Source of the DNA: Hirundichthys speculiger
Taxonomy: Eukaryota; Chordata; Actinopteri; Beloniformes; Exocoetidae
NCBI GenBank assembly: GCA_018398805.1
Contig: JAGFBZ010000342.1
Location: 2,440,001-2,504,000 of the forward strand
Direction: 5' to 3'
Length of the DNA: 64,000 bases
Shown here piece by piece: positions 12,960 to 25,276 of this stretch (position 1 is its first letter; every line of letters starts with the position of its first letter). The notes below the pieces were generated by a model. The model was not told where the DNA came from, ran no database searches, and saw nothing but the letters and a program-made list of their open reading frames with translations. Position numbers and translations under genes: made by a program.

Positions 12960-14310
12960 CCTCCTATGCAGGTACCCTCTAAGGCTTGCAATGACTTTGC
13001 CTCCTTTTTCGCAGGAAAAATCTTGAACATGAGGCAAACATCCCATATCAGCTGCTGGAAATGCACTGTCACCATGTTCCCAGACGTCTGGATAAAGGTT
13101 TTCTTCATTACATTAGAATCAATCAACCAACAAGACATACCATATTTCCAGCAAACTGTTCAATACCACATTCAGCTGCTTAGCTTCATACCTCATGCAT
13201 ATTGTTAAAAAATCTCTTCTATCCACAGATTGTAAAAAAAAAAAGGGACCAAAAAAGAAGGTGCGTGTGACTATATAACTACTGAAAAATACAAGATGAA
13301 ATCAAATCTTCTTTTTACATGTAAAAGCAAAGAGGAAGAAAAATCTGTCAAGCTGACCAGTCCATGACCCTAAACTGTTTTGACATCTTCAGGTCAGGTT
13401 TCTGTCCATAACACTACACAGATCTCATTACGGTTATGAATAAAATCCACTTAAACAAAGTTAAAAGTAACACTTCTGTCTTAGTTCTTTTGTCAGCTAC
13501 AAAATATTGCTCCAGTGTGGAACACTGGGCGTAACACTGCCATAGGTAATCAAACATAAGAGGTAAAATACATTTTAAAAAATGACAGCCGGAGTTCCAC
13601 AGGGTTCTATTCCGGGGCCTTTTTGATTCAATTTTTGCACACTCTTGCTTTATCTAGAATTTATCAAAGCAACAAAATGTTACCATAGTTATGCAGATGA
13701 AAAATAGGTTTACAAAACCATATTGCTAAGGGATTGTTATCCCTTACAAGCGCTCACTAAATCCTTAAAAAAAAAAAAAAAAAAAAAAAGAAAACTGGAT
13801 GTTCCAGAATTTTCTCCAACAAAGACAAACCAGATGAGCAGTTGAGAATCTGTGCTAATCTTTAGTCTCCAGTGTTCAAAACCATCAAACCAGCCACATA
13901 CAGGCCAGTATCTGGTTGTCATTCTGGACTCGGACCAGAATTTGAACATCCACATCGAGTCGGTTAATGGATAGTTCAGTACCTTTACAAACGGAACCAG
14001 AGTCTGGTCCACGTTACCACCAGTGAATCGGATTTGTTTGTGGTGGGAGGGAGGTGTGGGCCTCTTTTAGGCTGGCTGGATGGATGGATGAGGGACTAGA
14101 GTCCCAGAGTGATTTAGAAAACCTGTTGTGTGCATTTATCTTTAGGAGACTGCCCCCCCCCCTCCCCCACAAAAAAAAAAAGGTCAGCTGCAGCTGATTT
14201 AGAACACTATTGCTCAAGTCATGAACACAAAATTGGATCATATCATTCAAGATTAAATCTTCAAATAATTTAAATCCATAAATTTGGTACGTTATGAACT
14301 TCAGGGGCAT
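12960..14310 (+). mobile_element. LINE remnant (L2/CR1-like reverse transcriptase)
   Basis: Scattered in-order blocks on the plus strand match the reverse transcriptase of L2/CR1-type LINEs: CNDFASFFAGKILNMR (about 12986); GVPQGSIPGPF (about 13590), the usual GVPQGS block; CYHSYADEK (about 13677), equivalent to the catalytic CYADD region; YLVVILDSDQNLNIHIESV (about 13909), matching 'LGV.LDSDL.F..HI'; and QLQLI (about 14185), the usual 'RQLQLIQNAAAR'. Stops, shifts, deletions and a 21-base A run (about 13767-13788) show it is long dead. Confidence 0.75.
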
Positions 14311-15384
14311 GTTAGGTCATAATATCTAATAATGAACACAATCGAGATTTAAAATGATGAGCTGAATTGTCACGAGACCATCCTCTCTGAAAAACAAATG
14401 ATGTAATAAACAAGCGGCAGAAGCTGGTTTATATTAAAATACTACATCAAGGAACAGCTTTGAAACTTTGGGTCTGATTTAATTGAGGTTATGAATTTTC
14501 TCATCATTACTATTGTTTTTTTTTTTTTGTGCTTCACTTGAGCCAATTACTTAAATTAGCTATTATTCTCTGAGTATGAAAGACACACAAGTGGGACAAA
14601 GGAGAGAAATGGAATACAAACCAGGAAACCTACATGAATAAACAGTCTGGGGAAAAAACAAGACAAGAGCTGGGGACAGAGAAGAAAAATGAGCAGGATA
14701 CAGGTGGAGAGGCTGAAATAGAGTGGCATATTTCAATTTGTATAAGATGCTGAAATTGATTTTCCAACTTAATTTAATTGTAAGGAACAGGCTGGATAAA
14801 CCTATTAAAGTTGTTCTGCATCGACCTCTGCAGTCCCTGATTGATCACAGAGGGAGAGCAAAACCGCGAGGCTCTCGCCTCCTTCTCGGCGCTCGGCGAA
14901 TGAGCAGCTGTCCGCATGTTGGAGGTGAGATTTACAGGTGTTTTCTGTCCGTGTCGATGTGTAAAGCAAAGCAGGCGGGGGAGAAGAAATGCAACCTTCC
15001 CTTCACACCCCGAAATTTATGCAGTCCCCAAAACTGCCGGACATTTACTGCTTGGTGATTTGTCACGGGATGCACCGCCTTGATTCACGACAAGTCCGCT
15101 GCAGGATATTGTGGGGGTGGCGACATGAGGCAAATCCACCTGTGCATAATACCAGCTGGGCTGTGATTTATAAAGAGAAAACTGCTTGGAGGTGTGCGCG
15201 CATGATGTTTTTATTAATCAGAATATTTATTTTGCTTTTGTGCACGGAAACCTTTCGAGAGGATCCTCGCACAGTTTAATAAATGAGCAGCCTGGAGGAA
15301 CGTTGAACTAATTAGGTTAACTGTCAACAGGTCAGCGACATGATTGGATATAAAAGAGCCTCTTAAAGAGGCAGAGTTTCTCAG

Positions 15385-16180
15385 GTAAAGATGGGCAGAT
15401 GTTCACCAATCTGTGAAAAACTGTGAGATGAGGTTCAGAATGACGTTCCTGAGCATAAAATAGAGAAGAATGGGACGATCTCATCATCTGAAGAACGTGA
15501 CTTCTTTAAACGGTTCAAGGGAATCTGGAGAGCCGGCATGAGATGCCTGTGATCTCCAGGCCATGGGGTATTATTCTGGGATGGATGTTGTCCATACCCT
15601 AACCCTAACCCTAACCCTAACCCTGACCCATGTGAACGTGATTATCTGGGACAGAGTTCATTAAAAACAGAGGAGAAGAGGGAAATTGTCCTGTGGTCAG
15701 ACAAATTGACCTTTTGAAATGCTTTCTGGAAACTGTGGGAAGCCGCGTCCTCCAGGCTAAAGAGGCGGGAAACCATTCAGCTCGTCAGCCTACATCTGCG
15801 ATGGTACGTGGGTGCATTAGTGCCTTTGGACACATCTGGAAAGGAAACATCAATGCAGAACAGTGTGTGTACTTATAGGTTTTGGAGCAACGTGTGCTCG
15901 TCAGAGAAGGCCTTGCATCTTTCAGCAAGACAATCCTGAACCACACAAGTGTGGCTTTGTCGTAGGAGAGTCCAGGTGCTGAACTGGCCTGACACCAACA
16001 AAGAACATATGACATGTCACAAAACAAAAAAAACTGGACAGCGAAGAGCCAGGAATGTTGAGCAACTCGATCCTGAACGGCAGCACCACACCAGCCGTTC
16101 AGCCCGCTGAGACCGGCGGCACCAGAAGCGACCGTCCGCTCTTGCTCTGACACAAGTGCATATCAAGTCAATTTTGGCGC
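15385..16180 (+). mobile_element. Tc1/mariner relic with internal deletion
   Basis: It starts with the 5' coding part of a common fish Tc1-like element (ATGGGCAGATGTTCACCAAT and AATCTGTGAAAAACTG), then jumps to the catalytic half. Frames show VLWSD, AMVRGCISAFGH, IWKGNINAEQCVY, VLEQRVLVREG, FQQD-like CAGCAAGACAATCC and RRVQVLNWP. Several frameshifts. A telomere-like array (15597-15625) sits at about the deletion junction. Confidence 0.78.
15597..15625. repeat. Short interstitial telomere-like array (CCCTAA)n
   Basis: About five CCCTAA units, the last degenerating to CCCTGACCC. It lies inside the Tc1-like relic, so it postdates that insertion or filled a break in it. Confidence 0.9.
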
Positions 16181-16387
16181 TTGGCCACTAGTCAACTGCG
16201 TCACTTTGCACAGAGGACATCGAAGTTGGCAGGAAATCCGGTGAAATTTCTAAATAAAACACATTTTGACAGCACTCAGCCTTCTTTAAGGGGATAATTC
16301 TAGAAAGAACAAGACATGCTGAGATATAATGCTGAATCTGCACTGCCGCGTTGTGTCTGTGACCGTAAACTTTGAATGGGATGACGT

Positions 16388-16820
16388 TGTTATGATCTGG
16401 ATTGGACATGGCACTCTTTCTTGGTTTTCTTCTTTGTTTTCTGGGTTTAGTTAGTGTTCCCGTCTCCCCTGACGTTACTTCACCTTGTTTGCTGTTTTAC
16501 TTTGAAGGTCTGTCTTGTCTTCGTAGTGTTCACTTCCTTCCTGACCTTTTGCACCTGCCTCTTGTTTGTCCCTTTGTGTATTTATGTCTCGTCTTTCTCT
16601 TTCGGTTTGTTGGATCGTACTGTTGATTATCATCGTTTTCCTCTGTGGGTTTCCCCGTTTGATCCTGGCTCTGCTTTGTCCCCTGTTCCTGCCTTGTCGT
16701 CCCCATCCATGGACTATCCTGTCTTTAGTTTTAGTTTGGTGGAAATTGTTAAAGGACGTTTGGTTGTGATCCTCCTGACTCTCCTGCATTTTTGGGTCCT
16801 CCATGCAGCAAACTATGACA
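16388..16820. mobile_element. Solo LTR of a retrotransposon
   Basis: A 433-bp segment starting TGTTATGATC and ending ACTATGACA, so it has the canonical TG..CA termini. It is flanked by an identical 5-bp duplication, GACGT (16383-16387 and 16821-16825). The sequence is T/C-rich on the plus strand, like many fish LTRs, and no internal retroviral or retrotransposon genes adjoin it. It probably arose by recombination between two LTRs. The family (gypsy or other) is not determined. The hydrophobic open frame over it is not a gene. Confidence 0.72.
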
Positions 16821-16834
16821 GACGTCATCTGCTG

Positions 16835-18004
16835 TAGGGATGGAGCGGTTATTAAGGTAAAGAGCGGTAAAATTTAATGTGATAATGATTACTGTTTATG
16901 TTTGACTTCATCTGATTATCGCGGTCGATTACCAGGATGTGTAATATCAGCGTCATTCAAGTCTGTGAGCGACTTGTGACTATGTCTTGCGTGACTATGT
17001 AGCTTGTAACATCGGCATCGTAACGTTAGCAAGGCAGAAAGTGGTGATAGCACACAGGACATTTACTAACCCACTAAAATGACGAAATCCAAGGTCTGGG
17101 CTTTTTTTTTTTTTTTTTTTTAAGAATGGAGAGGGACAACTGGTGGAGGACAATGATCCTGTCTGCAGAGCACCTGTTTACATTTTATTGTAATTTGTAC
17201 AAGCAACTTGAAGGAGCTAAGGCTAATGCTTCAAGCTACTGAGATGTTTGACCAAGAGTAACCTGGTCGATGCACTTTGCTAACTCACATTTCGTAAACG
17301 TTACTGTTGCGTGTTGACCGAAAAATGACCAGAACGATGTTCTTCTGCAGTTAAAATATTAATTTATTCCATCAACTGATCCGACAACCATAACGCCGGC
17401 AGTTAGCGCCACAGCGGTCAAAAATCTTTTGCCCTTCCGGGTCCAACAGCTAACCAATAACAGGCAGCTACCCTTATACCTGACCCTCAGGTAACAACAC
17501 AGCGACACCCACAGACACACAGAGTGAACTACAATTCAGAACAACATATTTGGCTCCTTTACAACTGTTTATTTATTTGTACATTTATACTTATTTAAGG
17601 TTCAGCTTAAAGTCCAAAGTTTATTTCATTTGAACTTCACTATAATTTTTGTTCCTGATAATTGTTTGCATATTTTGACCTACTATGGTTGTTAAAGTGT
17701 TTATTTAAATTTGCACCAGACAAATAAGCTTTGTTCCTGTTATTTATTTTGTTTATTTAAAATAAAACCTCTTTCTGTGCCAGTTGTTTGCCCTTTTAAT
17801 GTGAAAGTTTTCATTTTGGTAAGATTTTGGCTTCTGATGTTTTAGTATGACAAGAAAATCACAAGATTTTGTGATAATCAATTTAAATGTATGTCTTTTT
17901 TGGACATTTGTACAGCAATTAAAAATACCGCGATAATATCGTAAACCATGATAATTTGTTCACTATAATCGAGATATCAAATTTTCCATATCGTTACATC
18001 CCTA
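16835..18004 (+). mobile_element. hAT element, non-autonomous, with perfect 8-bp target duplication
   Basis: 1170 bp. It begins TAGGGATGGAGCGGTTAT and ends ATCGTTACATCCCTA, inverted-repeat ends of hAT type, with ATCTGCTG duplicated exactly on both sides (16827-16834 and 18005-18012). Near 17082 the plus strand reads MTKSKVWAFF, then after a T run KNGEGQLVEDNDPVC. This resembles the start of a BED zinc finger from a hAT transposase. The rest of the transposase is gone. Confidence 0.85.
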
Positions 18005-18415
18005 ATCTGCTGCCAAACTAAACTGTGGGAACTGTTCTCAGTTCCCAGACGTATAAGGACTGTTGTCGTGAACATCGCCCTGTCCCAGCTTCTTTGAGAC
18101 ATATTCCTGACATCAATTTTTTTCTTTCTGAAGATGGTGCATTTTCTAACCAGAGAAGCACCTTCAGGGCTGAAGGGATGAGTTTCATGTTTCGACACTT
18201 CACTAGGAGAGATCCTTGTTGATACAGTGTTTTTTGAGTTTTTCTTTGCATTAGGAGCTCAGCAACTTCTCAAAGTGTCGGAAAATCCAGACCCTGCTTA
18301 AGTGTCGAACACACACAAACATCAGCACTCGCCTACCTGCTTGAGCTGATTGAGTCATTTTTAACTCCCCTAACGTGCCTCTTTGCAAGCAGCTCTTGCG
18401 TTACGCCGCTCTTAC

Positions 18416-18582
18416 CTCGCAGGTTGCGTATGAAGTCCTCCAACAGCATCTTGCGGTCGGGCTTGATGTTGGGGCTGTACATGTCGGTGTTGAGCAGAAT
18501 GATGGCGAAGGCCAGGATGAAGATGGTGTCTGGGTTGTGAAACTGCTGCACCACATCAGGGTTGCACATGCAGTAGCGTTGG
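18416..18582 (-). CDS. iqsec3: IQSEC3 exon E: Sec7 domain, ARF-contact motif
   Basis: A 167-nt exon with acceptor GTATCTCCACAG and donor CGAG|GTAAGAG. One base completes Ser, 55 codons follow, and one G is left for exon F (phase 1). The peptide [20 protein letters not shown] continues with [20 protein letters not shown], the second conserved Sec7 motif. This forms the hydrophobic groove that, with the exon D loop, grips the ARF switch regions. It ends [16 protein letters not shown]. The QRYCMCNP and PDRKM wording is IQSEC-specific among ARF exchange factors. The exon is intact and its phases agree with both neighbours. Confidence 0.96.
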
Positions 18583-20400
18583 CTGTGGAGATACACAGGC
18601 AAACCAGTAAATATAAAAGGAAAAGGTAAATTCTGGGTAAAGATGTGGGTTATAGGGATGCGCTGTAACAGCGGGGAGGCGTTAAAGGGTGAGGCTGGTC
18701 ATAGAGGATAAGAAGGATGGCGGAGATGAATGAAAGAAACATGAAAGATGAGAAGAGGAGGACAGATGAAATGACAGCGTGTGTTATCAGAAACCAAAGG
18801 CCTCTCTCTCCATGATCATAAAACGTCATGCTGAAATGAGAGTGGCTTTAATTTTTCCCGTGGCTTCATCCGTAGCTCTCAGTTGGCCCTCGGCTGTAAT
18901 GAATTAAACAGTCGGAGAGGTTGGGGCGGTTCTGCTTGAAACAATGTCCCTGCGTGAACATGTTCACCCCCCCCCCCCCCTTGGATCTGGCCCTCTATAC
19001 GGGCCATGCATCATGCAGACAACTGGGGGTGTGGGGGTGCAAAAGCACAGGAATTAATCTCTGGAAATGGAGCCTTGCCTGTGCAAAACAATCTTTTGAA
19101 ATATCACCTTCTTTGTTGTTTTTGTACGCAAACAGTCAAGATGATGGAAAAGTCCGAGATCATTGGCTAACATTTATGAGCTCCTGCTGGCTTGTTAGCT
19201 TGTTATGCAGGTTAGCATCACACAGTGAGAGGAAATCCCCTTATCTGGGCATGTTTTCTGCAGGCTGCTGCAGTCAGGGCTACACGCTGTTTGGTGCACT
19301 TTCCAAAATAATATGCCGGTACTGCCTACTGTCAGTGTTGTGGTTGTTTTTGTCTGTTTTGGATCAACGCGACAATCATTTGGCAGCACTTTGTCGAGAC
19401 CGTATGCATCTGTGTGGTCATTTTGTTTCAGTTTGCATCACTGTGCTCATGGACACATTCCCCCCGTCAGTTCAAGGCTCTGAAATGAACATTCATCATG
19501 TCCTATTAAGCCTCAAGAACCTGAGACGAAGTTGTTTGTTTGTTCGCATGGTATGGTTTTACGGTGGATTCACGTGTACGCGTTTCTATCATCGTCTGCG
19601 TCCGTCTCCGTAGACTCTGAAAGGGGCGACTTCATCTGTCGCCGAAGTGAATTGTGGGTCGCATGTGCTGCGTCCCAACTTGTTGGGACACCCACACAAC
19701 AGAAAGGACTGGCAGTTATTTGCAATTACAGCTTTATTACTGTACAAAGCTCTCTGTGAATGCATTAACAGTCTCACAAACACTCTGAAAAAGCACCAGT
19801 TTTTATACTCGTGTTCATGCGTTGTATAGCACATGGGCGTCTTTAAAAACCCTGAGCCTCTGGCAATTTTTTTTTCTCAATATTCCGAAGGTCACTTCAA
19901 CAGGTCATAGGTTCAACACGGAATAGTTTGTGCCCTTTAAGTCGACCTAGCTTAAGTCCCTTGAGCGACATACTGTCCATCAACCATCATATCACTTGTC
20001 CTGTGTTGGCCCAGCAGGTAGTCCAGATCGGCCTGGAAGGATCTGGGGGTGAAGGTGGCTCCCCCAGAGCAGGCAGGCCAGCTCCACCCAGGCTGCCCGC
20101 ACTTCTCAAGGTCAAACGCTGGTTGCAGCAGTCTGTTAGTACAATTACTGTGAGCTGCACGAAGCAGCCAGGTGACACCAGCAGCAGCGTTTACCAGCAA
20201 ATCCAACAATGATGAGTAGAAGCTGGTAGATATTACAGATGTGGTAACATCCTCACACTGAATACAATACTGCTTCCTTATTTTTTTAATTTATCAATTA
20301 TTCATTTTAATAGAAATTGTTATTTTAGAAGAAAAAGATCCAGATTGTGCTTTTTTTTTTAATTCTTTACGTGAAATTCTCTTTATTTATTTATTTATTC

Positions 20401-20431
<31 letters not shown>

Positions 20432-22270
20432 TTAAATCACTGTTTTCATTTATTTATTTTGTGGCTTTCTACTTTTTTTTCCTGTGCAAGTGTGATGTTA
20501 AAAAAAAAACAAAGAAAAATTAGAGATCTTATTTTTAATCTCAGCCCAAGTTGACTCAGATGTCAAATTCATAGAAAATGCTGAGCACTCGGTGGCTAAA
20601 GTGGTGAAAGCTTGCTGTTGACCCCCAAGAGAGGCGACCCGAGTACTGTGATGCACAAGGTGGCGATGCTGACACTCATCCGGAACTGCAGATAACAACC
20701 TTTATCTGTGCTAGCGGCTTCCTCCAGATGTTCCAGGTAAAAGTAGATAGGATCACCACTCATGTAGGCGTCAGTGATCTTTTCCTTGTCAAAATGATGG
20801 GAACATAGTCTGGGAATTCTCATGAGGTTCAGCACATCTGCATTCTTCTCAGTTTTATATTTCCTCTCACAATGAGTCAGTGCCTTAATCTTCCCTGAAG
20901 AAAACACGCATCACGTCATCCATGAATGGATGGATGCGTAGCTTCTTTGCTCTGGATCCACATGATGAACAGTCCGCAGCATCCTGGTAGTACAGCATGA
21001 TTGTTTGAAGGTAGAAAATGAATGATTTGCTTGTTTTGGCTTGTTGCTTTCTTTACAGGAAGTGGTCGTGTTTGTAAAAAGCCCCAGATGCAACACATTA
21101 CTTGCCACCGAGCTCACTGAACATCTACCGGATGTAGCCCCCATGCAGCAGCTGCCCCTCCACAATCACTGCTGATGTCTTTCCTCCGTGGCGTTGTCTC
21201 AATCATAAACTTTTATAAAGGCCATCACACCTGCCGATAATCAAATAAAGAAGTACGTCTGATTAGCAGTACCCGGGTGCTCCGGGTTTTCCTCACCGCC
21301 CGCAGACTGTGCTTCTGTGTTTCTGACTGACAGAGTATGAATGATGCAGGTAATAGGAACCAAAGTCAGAGCGGTGGATCGATGGATTTGCTCGTTGTTT
21401 CGCTGTAATGCAGGACTGAAAATAGAAAGTTAATATATGTGCAGCGTTGCTCGTTCATTAGTAGACTGACGCAGCAGATGCAGAGGCTGCTGGCTGCCTT
21501 TCACTTTCCTGCCTCGCTCTTTTCCGTCGCCGCTCTAAATCTCCTTCACTTACTTGGGAGATTTCTCTCTTTCTCCGTGCGCGCGTGTGTTTGTGCATTT
21601 CTTTTCTTTTCTTTTTTTTTTTTTGGTTTCAAAGCCCAGGAGCAGGAGGAGGGGGGGGGGGGGGTGCAGGCACAGAGCATCACTGGTAGTTATGCAACGC
21701 TGGTTATTTATAAACCATCCTCCCTCGTTCATTTTTCTGCCCTTCCTTCCCTCATCTCCCATTTCTCGTCCCAGCCCCTCCCCCGTCATTGCTCCCGAAC
21801 ACATGCAGGTCCGGCCTGATGTCCAAACAGCACCGGCGCCAACCTCTCTGCCCGCTGACTGCGACAATGAGGTTGTTTTTCTGCTCATTGGGCACCTTGA
21901 CAACTCTGACAGGTGGTTGTGTTTCCAGGAGGGTTACGGTAAACAACGGGCATTAAGTCGCAGCGCCGCAGCGGTGCCGCGGTTTGTCAAATCTGCAGAT
22001 TGTGACCAGAAATTACGAGACGGAAAGTAGAAGAAAAAAGTGTTAGAAAAGGTTTGTGTTTATTTACGTCAACATGTGACAGTTCATGTCTTTCTGATTG
22101 AGTTCTTATACTGAAAAAGAATATGCTTAAATTTATGATGACAATGGGTTAATAAGAATAGATAGATTGACATGAAGTCATTGTCTATAAAAAAGATATG
22201 TTATCTTTTTTTTTTCCATGAGTTGATATAATTTCCTGAGGTATTATTGAAATGTTTGTGATGTATTTTT

Positions 22271-23400
22271 CAGGGCTGGGCAAGTTAATGCATTATTATC
22301 GTGTTAATGCATTAATTTATTAATGCAGACATTTATTTTATTGCGCGTTAACGCATGTTGCTCACATGCTTTAGTTTTGAAAAGTCTGTTACTGGCTGCT
22401 GCGGAACCGGAAGAGAATTGGCAGGTACACAAAAGCTAAAACAGACATGGAGAACGGTAAAAATCTGTGAACTTTACAGTTCAGGTAGCAACTCAGGTAG
22501 CAATATTAACAATTCTGTCTGAAAACAAAAATTCTGGACTGCAACAAAACTTTGTGGTCATTCCTCCATGTTCCATCAGATCTGCTCCATGTGTTCACTG
22601 TCCTGCTGTTCTCTAGCTGGTTACTGCAGTGCAGCTCCATCTAGGGGCACAGATGTGTAATGACAACAGAAAGTCCAGTCTTCGATTATAAAACAAATTT
22701 ATTCTGTGGCCCATTTTTTAATTTCATATTTTTGATCCAAGTCTAAAATTGAAATATAAAAAAATTAGGCTTTTTTTTTGTTTTTTGTGTTAGATTAAAA
22801 AACAAAAAACGTAATAAAATGTCACTTTTTAATTTTTTTAAATTTTCAATTGACAATTGAAAATGGAAAGAATGAATGATACACGGATTGGTAAAGTTAC
22901 TGAACTTTAACATGGACATTTTCATTTTAAAGTTCTCCCAGACGGAGGATTCAACAGAAACAAGGTTATTTGTAACAACTGACAAGTTGAACTCCCCGTT
23001 AAAAGTTTCTAACTCAGAAATTACCTGTTTTAATATTCTGATTGTGCTGAGCCACAATCATTTTGTTGGATTTTGTTTGTAGACTTTTTTATATTTCTCA
23101 AAAAAACAGGATGACATTAATGCCCTGGCAGTGGCAATAAGCTTTATTTTATTTTACATTTTTAAAGATGAGATTTACACTAAATATGTGTTACTGACAA
23201 GTGCTGATGTTAAAAGTGTTTGAACAACAAATGTTATGACACTTTAGTTCATATGGCAGCAGAACATTTCAATAAAGTGACCTTTACACTACTTTTGAAT
23301 TCATTATTTGATTTTGCGTATACAATGCGATTAATCGTGATTAATCAGGGAAAGAAAGCGAATAATCGCGATTAAAAATTTTAATCGTTGCCCGCCCCTA
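22271..23400. mobile_element. hAT-like element with CAGGGCTGGGCAA ends
   Basis: 1130 bp with terminal repeats CAGGGCTGGGCAA and the near-inverse TTGCCCGCCCCTA. Subterminal TTAATGCATTA and GATTAATCGTGATTAATC repeats form palindromes at both ends. Flanks GTATTTTT and TAATTTTT share 6 of 8 bases, suggesting a decayed target duplication. No intact transposase. Confidence 0.75.
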
Positions 23401-25276
23401 TAATTTTTGTCAAAATGGCGCCAAAAATGGTACAAAAGTTCCCTTTTCAACCATGTCTTCGGTTCCAGGACACACTGTTCAGTTCAAAATGGTGCTCAAT
23501 GTAAAGTCGGGTGGAGATAAAAGGCAGATTTTCATTTGCAGAAGACTGCTGTAAAGTATTTTTGCCCATCACGTCTCCACTACAGTGATGGACCCGGTAG
23601 GATCCAGTGACTCTGCAATAGAGACGTTCTGATACCATGGTTTCCCTGCTGATACCGATTCTAATTCTAAAGCCGATTGCCCGCATTTGTTTCAGCTGAC
23701 GTGAAATATGTTCAGTCACAGTCTCGAACGGTTTAGAGATGCCAGTTTCAGAGATGTATTATGATCCCTGCCAGCTGCACCATCACTCCACACGCTGAAT
23801 TAAGTGGTAAATTCAGACTTTTTCAGCGACGGACCGGGTAATGACATCCAGGGTAATAAATTCCACAGTTTTGTCCATCACTTCCAGAAACCGCAGCCTT
23901 GCATAATGACTGTTCCAGCATAAAATAACGCCATCGTGCTAGCATCTAATGCTGGATCTCTAGCTTAGCAATAACTCGTATACCGCAGCTTCACCACCTG
24001 CAGACTCAAAACAGGAAATTGATTGCAGGGCATGACTGTGTAACCTCTCTCTGCTGGCTTTTTTTGTTTTGTTTGTTTTTGAAAAATGATTTGATGTCAG
24101 ATGGTGCAAAGACATAAATACTTGCAGATCCTGATACCCTTACTTTTGGCAGAAATTGAGTCACTTTTTTATGTACTAATAAGTAAAAGAGGACAAGAAA
24201 GAAACAAAGAAACAAATTAAGACGTGGATGGAGCTGAGATAGTGTAAACGGAAACGCAGCAACCAAGATGGTGGCGACAAATAAGAAAAGACGATTCGCA
24301 CTCGAAGGGGACATTGAAATGGGTGGAAGCCATGTCCTGCGTATGCAGCATGTCCAGTCAGTTCTGGGCCTAAAACAAGGCAGGGATGTGTTTCAGTGTA
24401 ATTTAAGGCAATTTATTTTTTATGATCACATGGAGGATAAAGTTATGACTCACTGTACTATTACTCATATGGTGGGACTGGGGGTGGGGGCTGTTTTATT
24501 GCCTTTGATACAGTAATGATTAATAAGTCTCACTCTACAAAAAGTAATTATGGTTTGTCCAAAAGGCCACATTTTTTTAAATGAAAGATGTTAAAGGGAT
24601 GCACCGATTTCTTTTGAAGCGTGGTCTAAAGTCATTTAAAGCTCATAAATTTCTCAGCGGTTCAAGAAAAATGTTACAGTGTGAACTTTTGCACCGGAAA
24701 TGGCTGGAAAACAAAGGGAATGGGTGTCTACTGCAAAACTAAATCAATGTAAATACATCACAGATTACGTCAAAGAACCATGAAATTGATGGTTTGAGTT
24801 GGTTTTAGATGGTGAAAACTGACCTCTTTGTTGGGATTACTGGTGAGCTGTTTCTCTAGATCCCAATCAGACTTCCTCCTTTGAGGCTGATTTATACTTC
24901 TGCATCAAAGCTGCATCATAGGTGTGAACCTGACACCGCAGCCTGACGCCTCTCTCCAAATGTAACTACGCATCATGAGGACCGCAAGAAATGTGTCCCG
25001 CCTCTTTTTCTTGTTTTTCAAGTCAGGCAGAACGAAAGTTTGCTGCAATGTCTGTAAAAACAACGACCAAGCTCATGTAAATTATACTTTTATTTGCACC
25101 GTTTCTATGTCTGAGCTACACACAGGAAGTAAACGAAAGGAAATACGGCACCGCGAGCTGCAGCTCTGCAGGAAGAACCCCCACCGCCATCTAGTGGTTA
25201 GTGGTGGAATTACAGAGCGACGCACACGGTAACAAACAAGAATACACTCCAGAGACTACATTGTGGCCGTGCGCTG

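Larger units (their letters stand above)
6475..18415 (-). other. Intron between exons E and F
   Basis: A 12 kb phase 1 intron. It is filled by hAT-like elements (6889-7587, 9723-10217, 16835-18004), Tc1-like relics (7860-8170, 15385-16180), a LINE remnant (12960-14310), a solo LTR (16388-16820), an AT-rich palindrome (10641-10725) and a GAGAT/GATGA microsatellite (about 8665-8703). Between these, 8171-8811, 8931-9722, 10726-11470 and 14320-15380 show nothing I can name. Confidence 0.75.

Noticed and set aside
16454..16837. Hydrophobic 127-residue open frame that looks like a membrane protein
   Set aside because: It lies in a T/C-rich solo LTR; T-rich sequence gives Leu, Phe and Val codons by composition.
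18921..19613. 230-residue plus-strand open frame
   Set aside because: No domain, composition like intron, part of it created by a C run, and no splice or promoter context.
19662..19690. GTCCCAACTTGTTGGGACAC as the 3' tail of a Tc1-like element
   Set aside because: It resembles the tail of one fish Tc1 family but is short, and no transposase or paired end is nearby.
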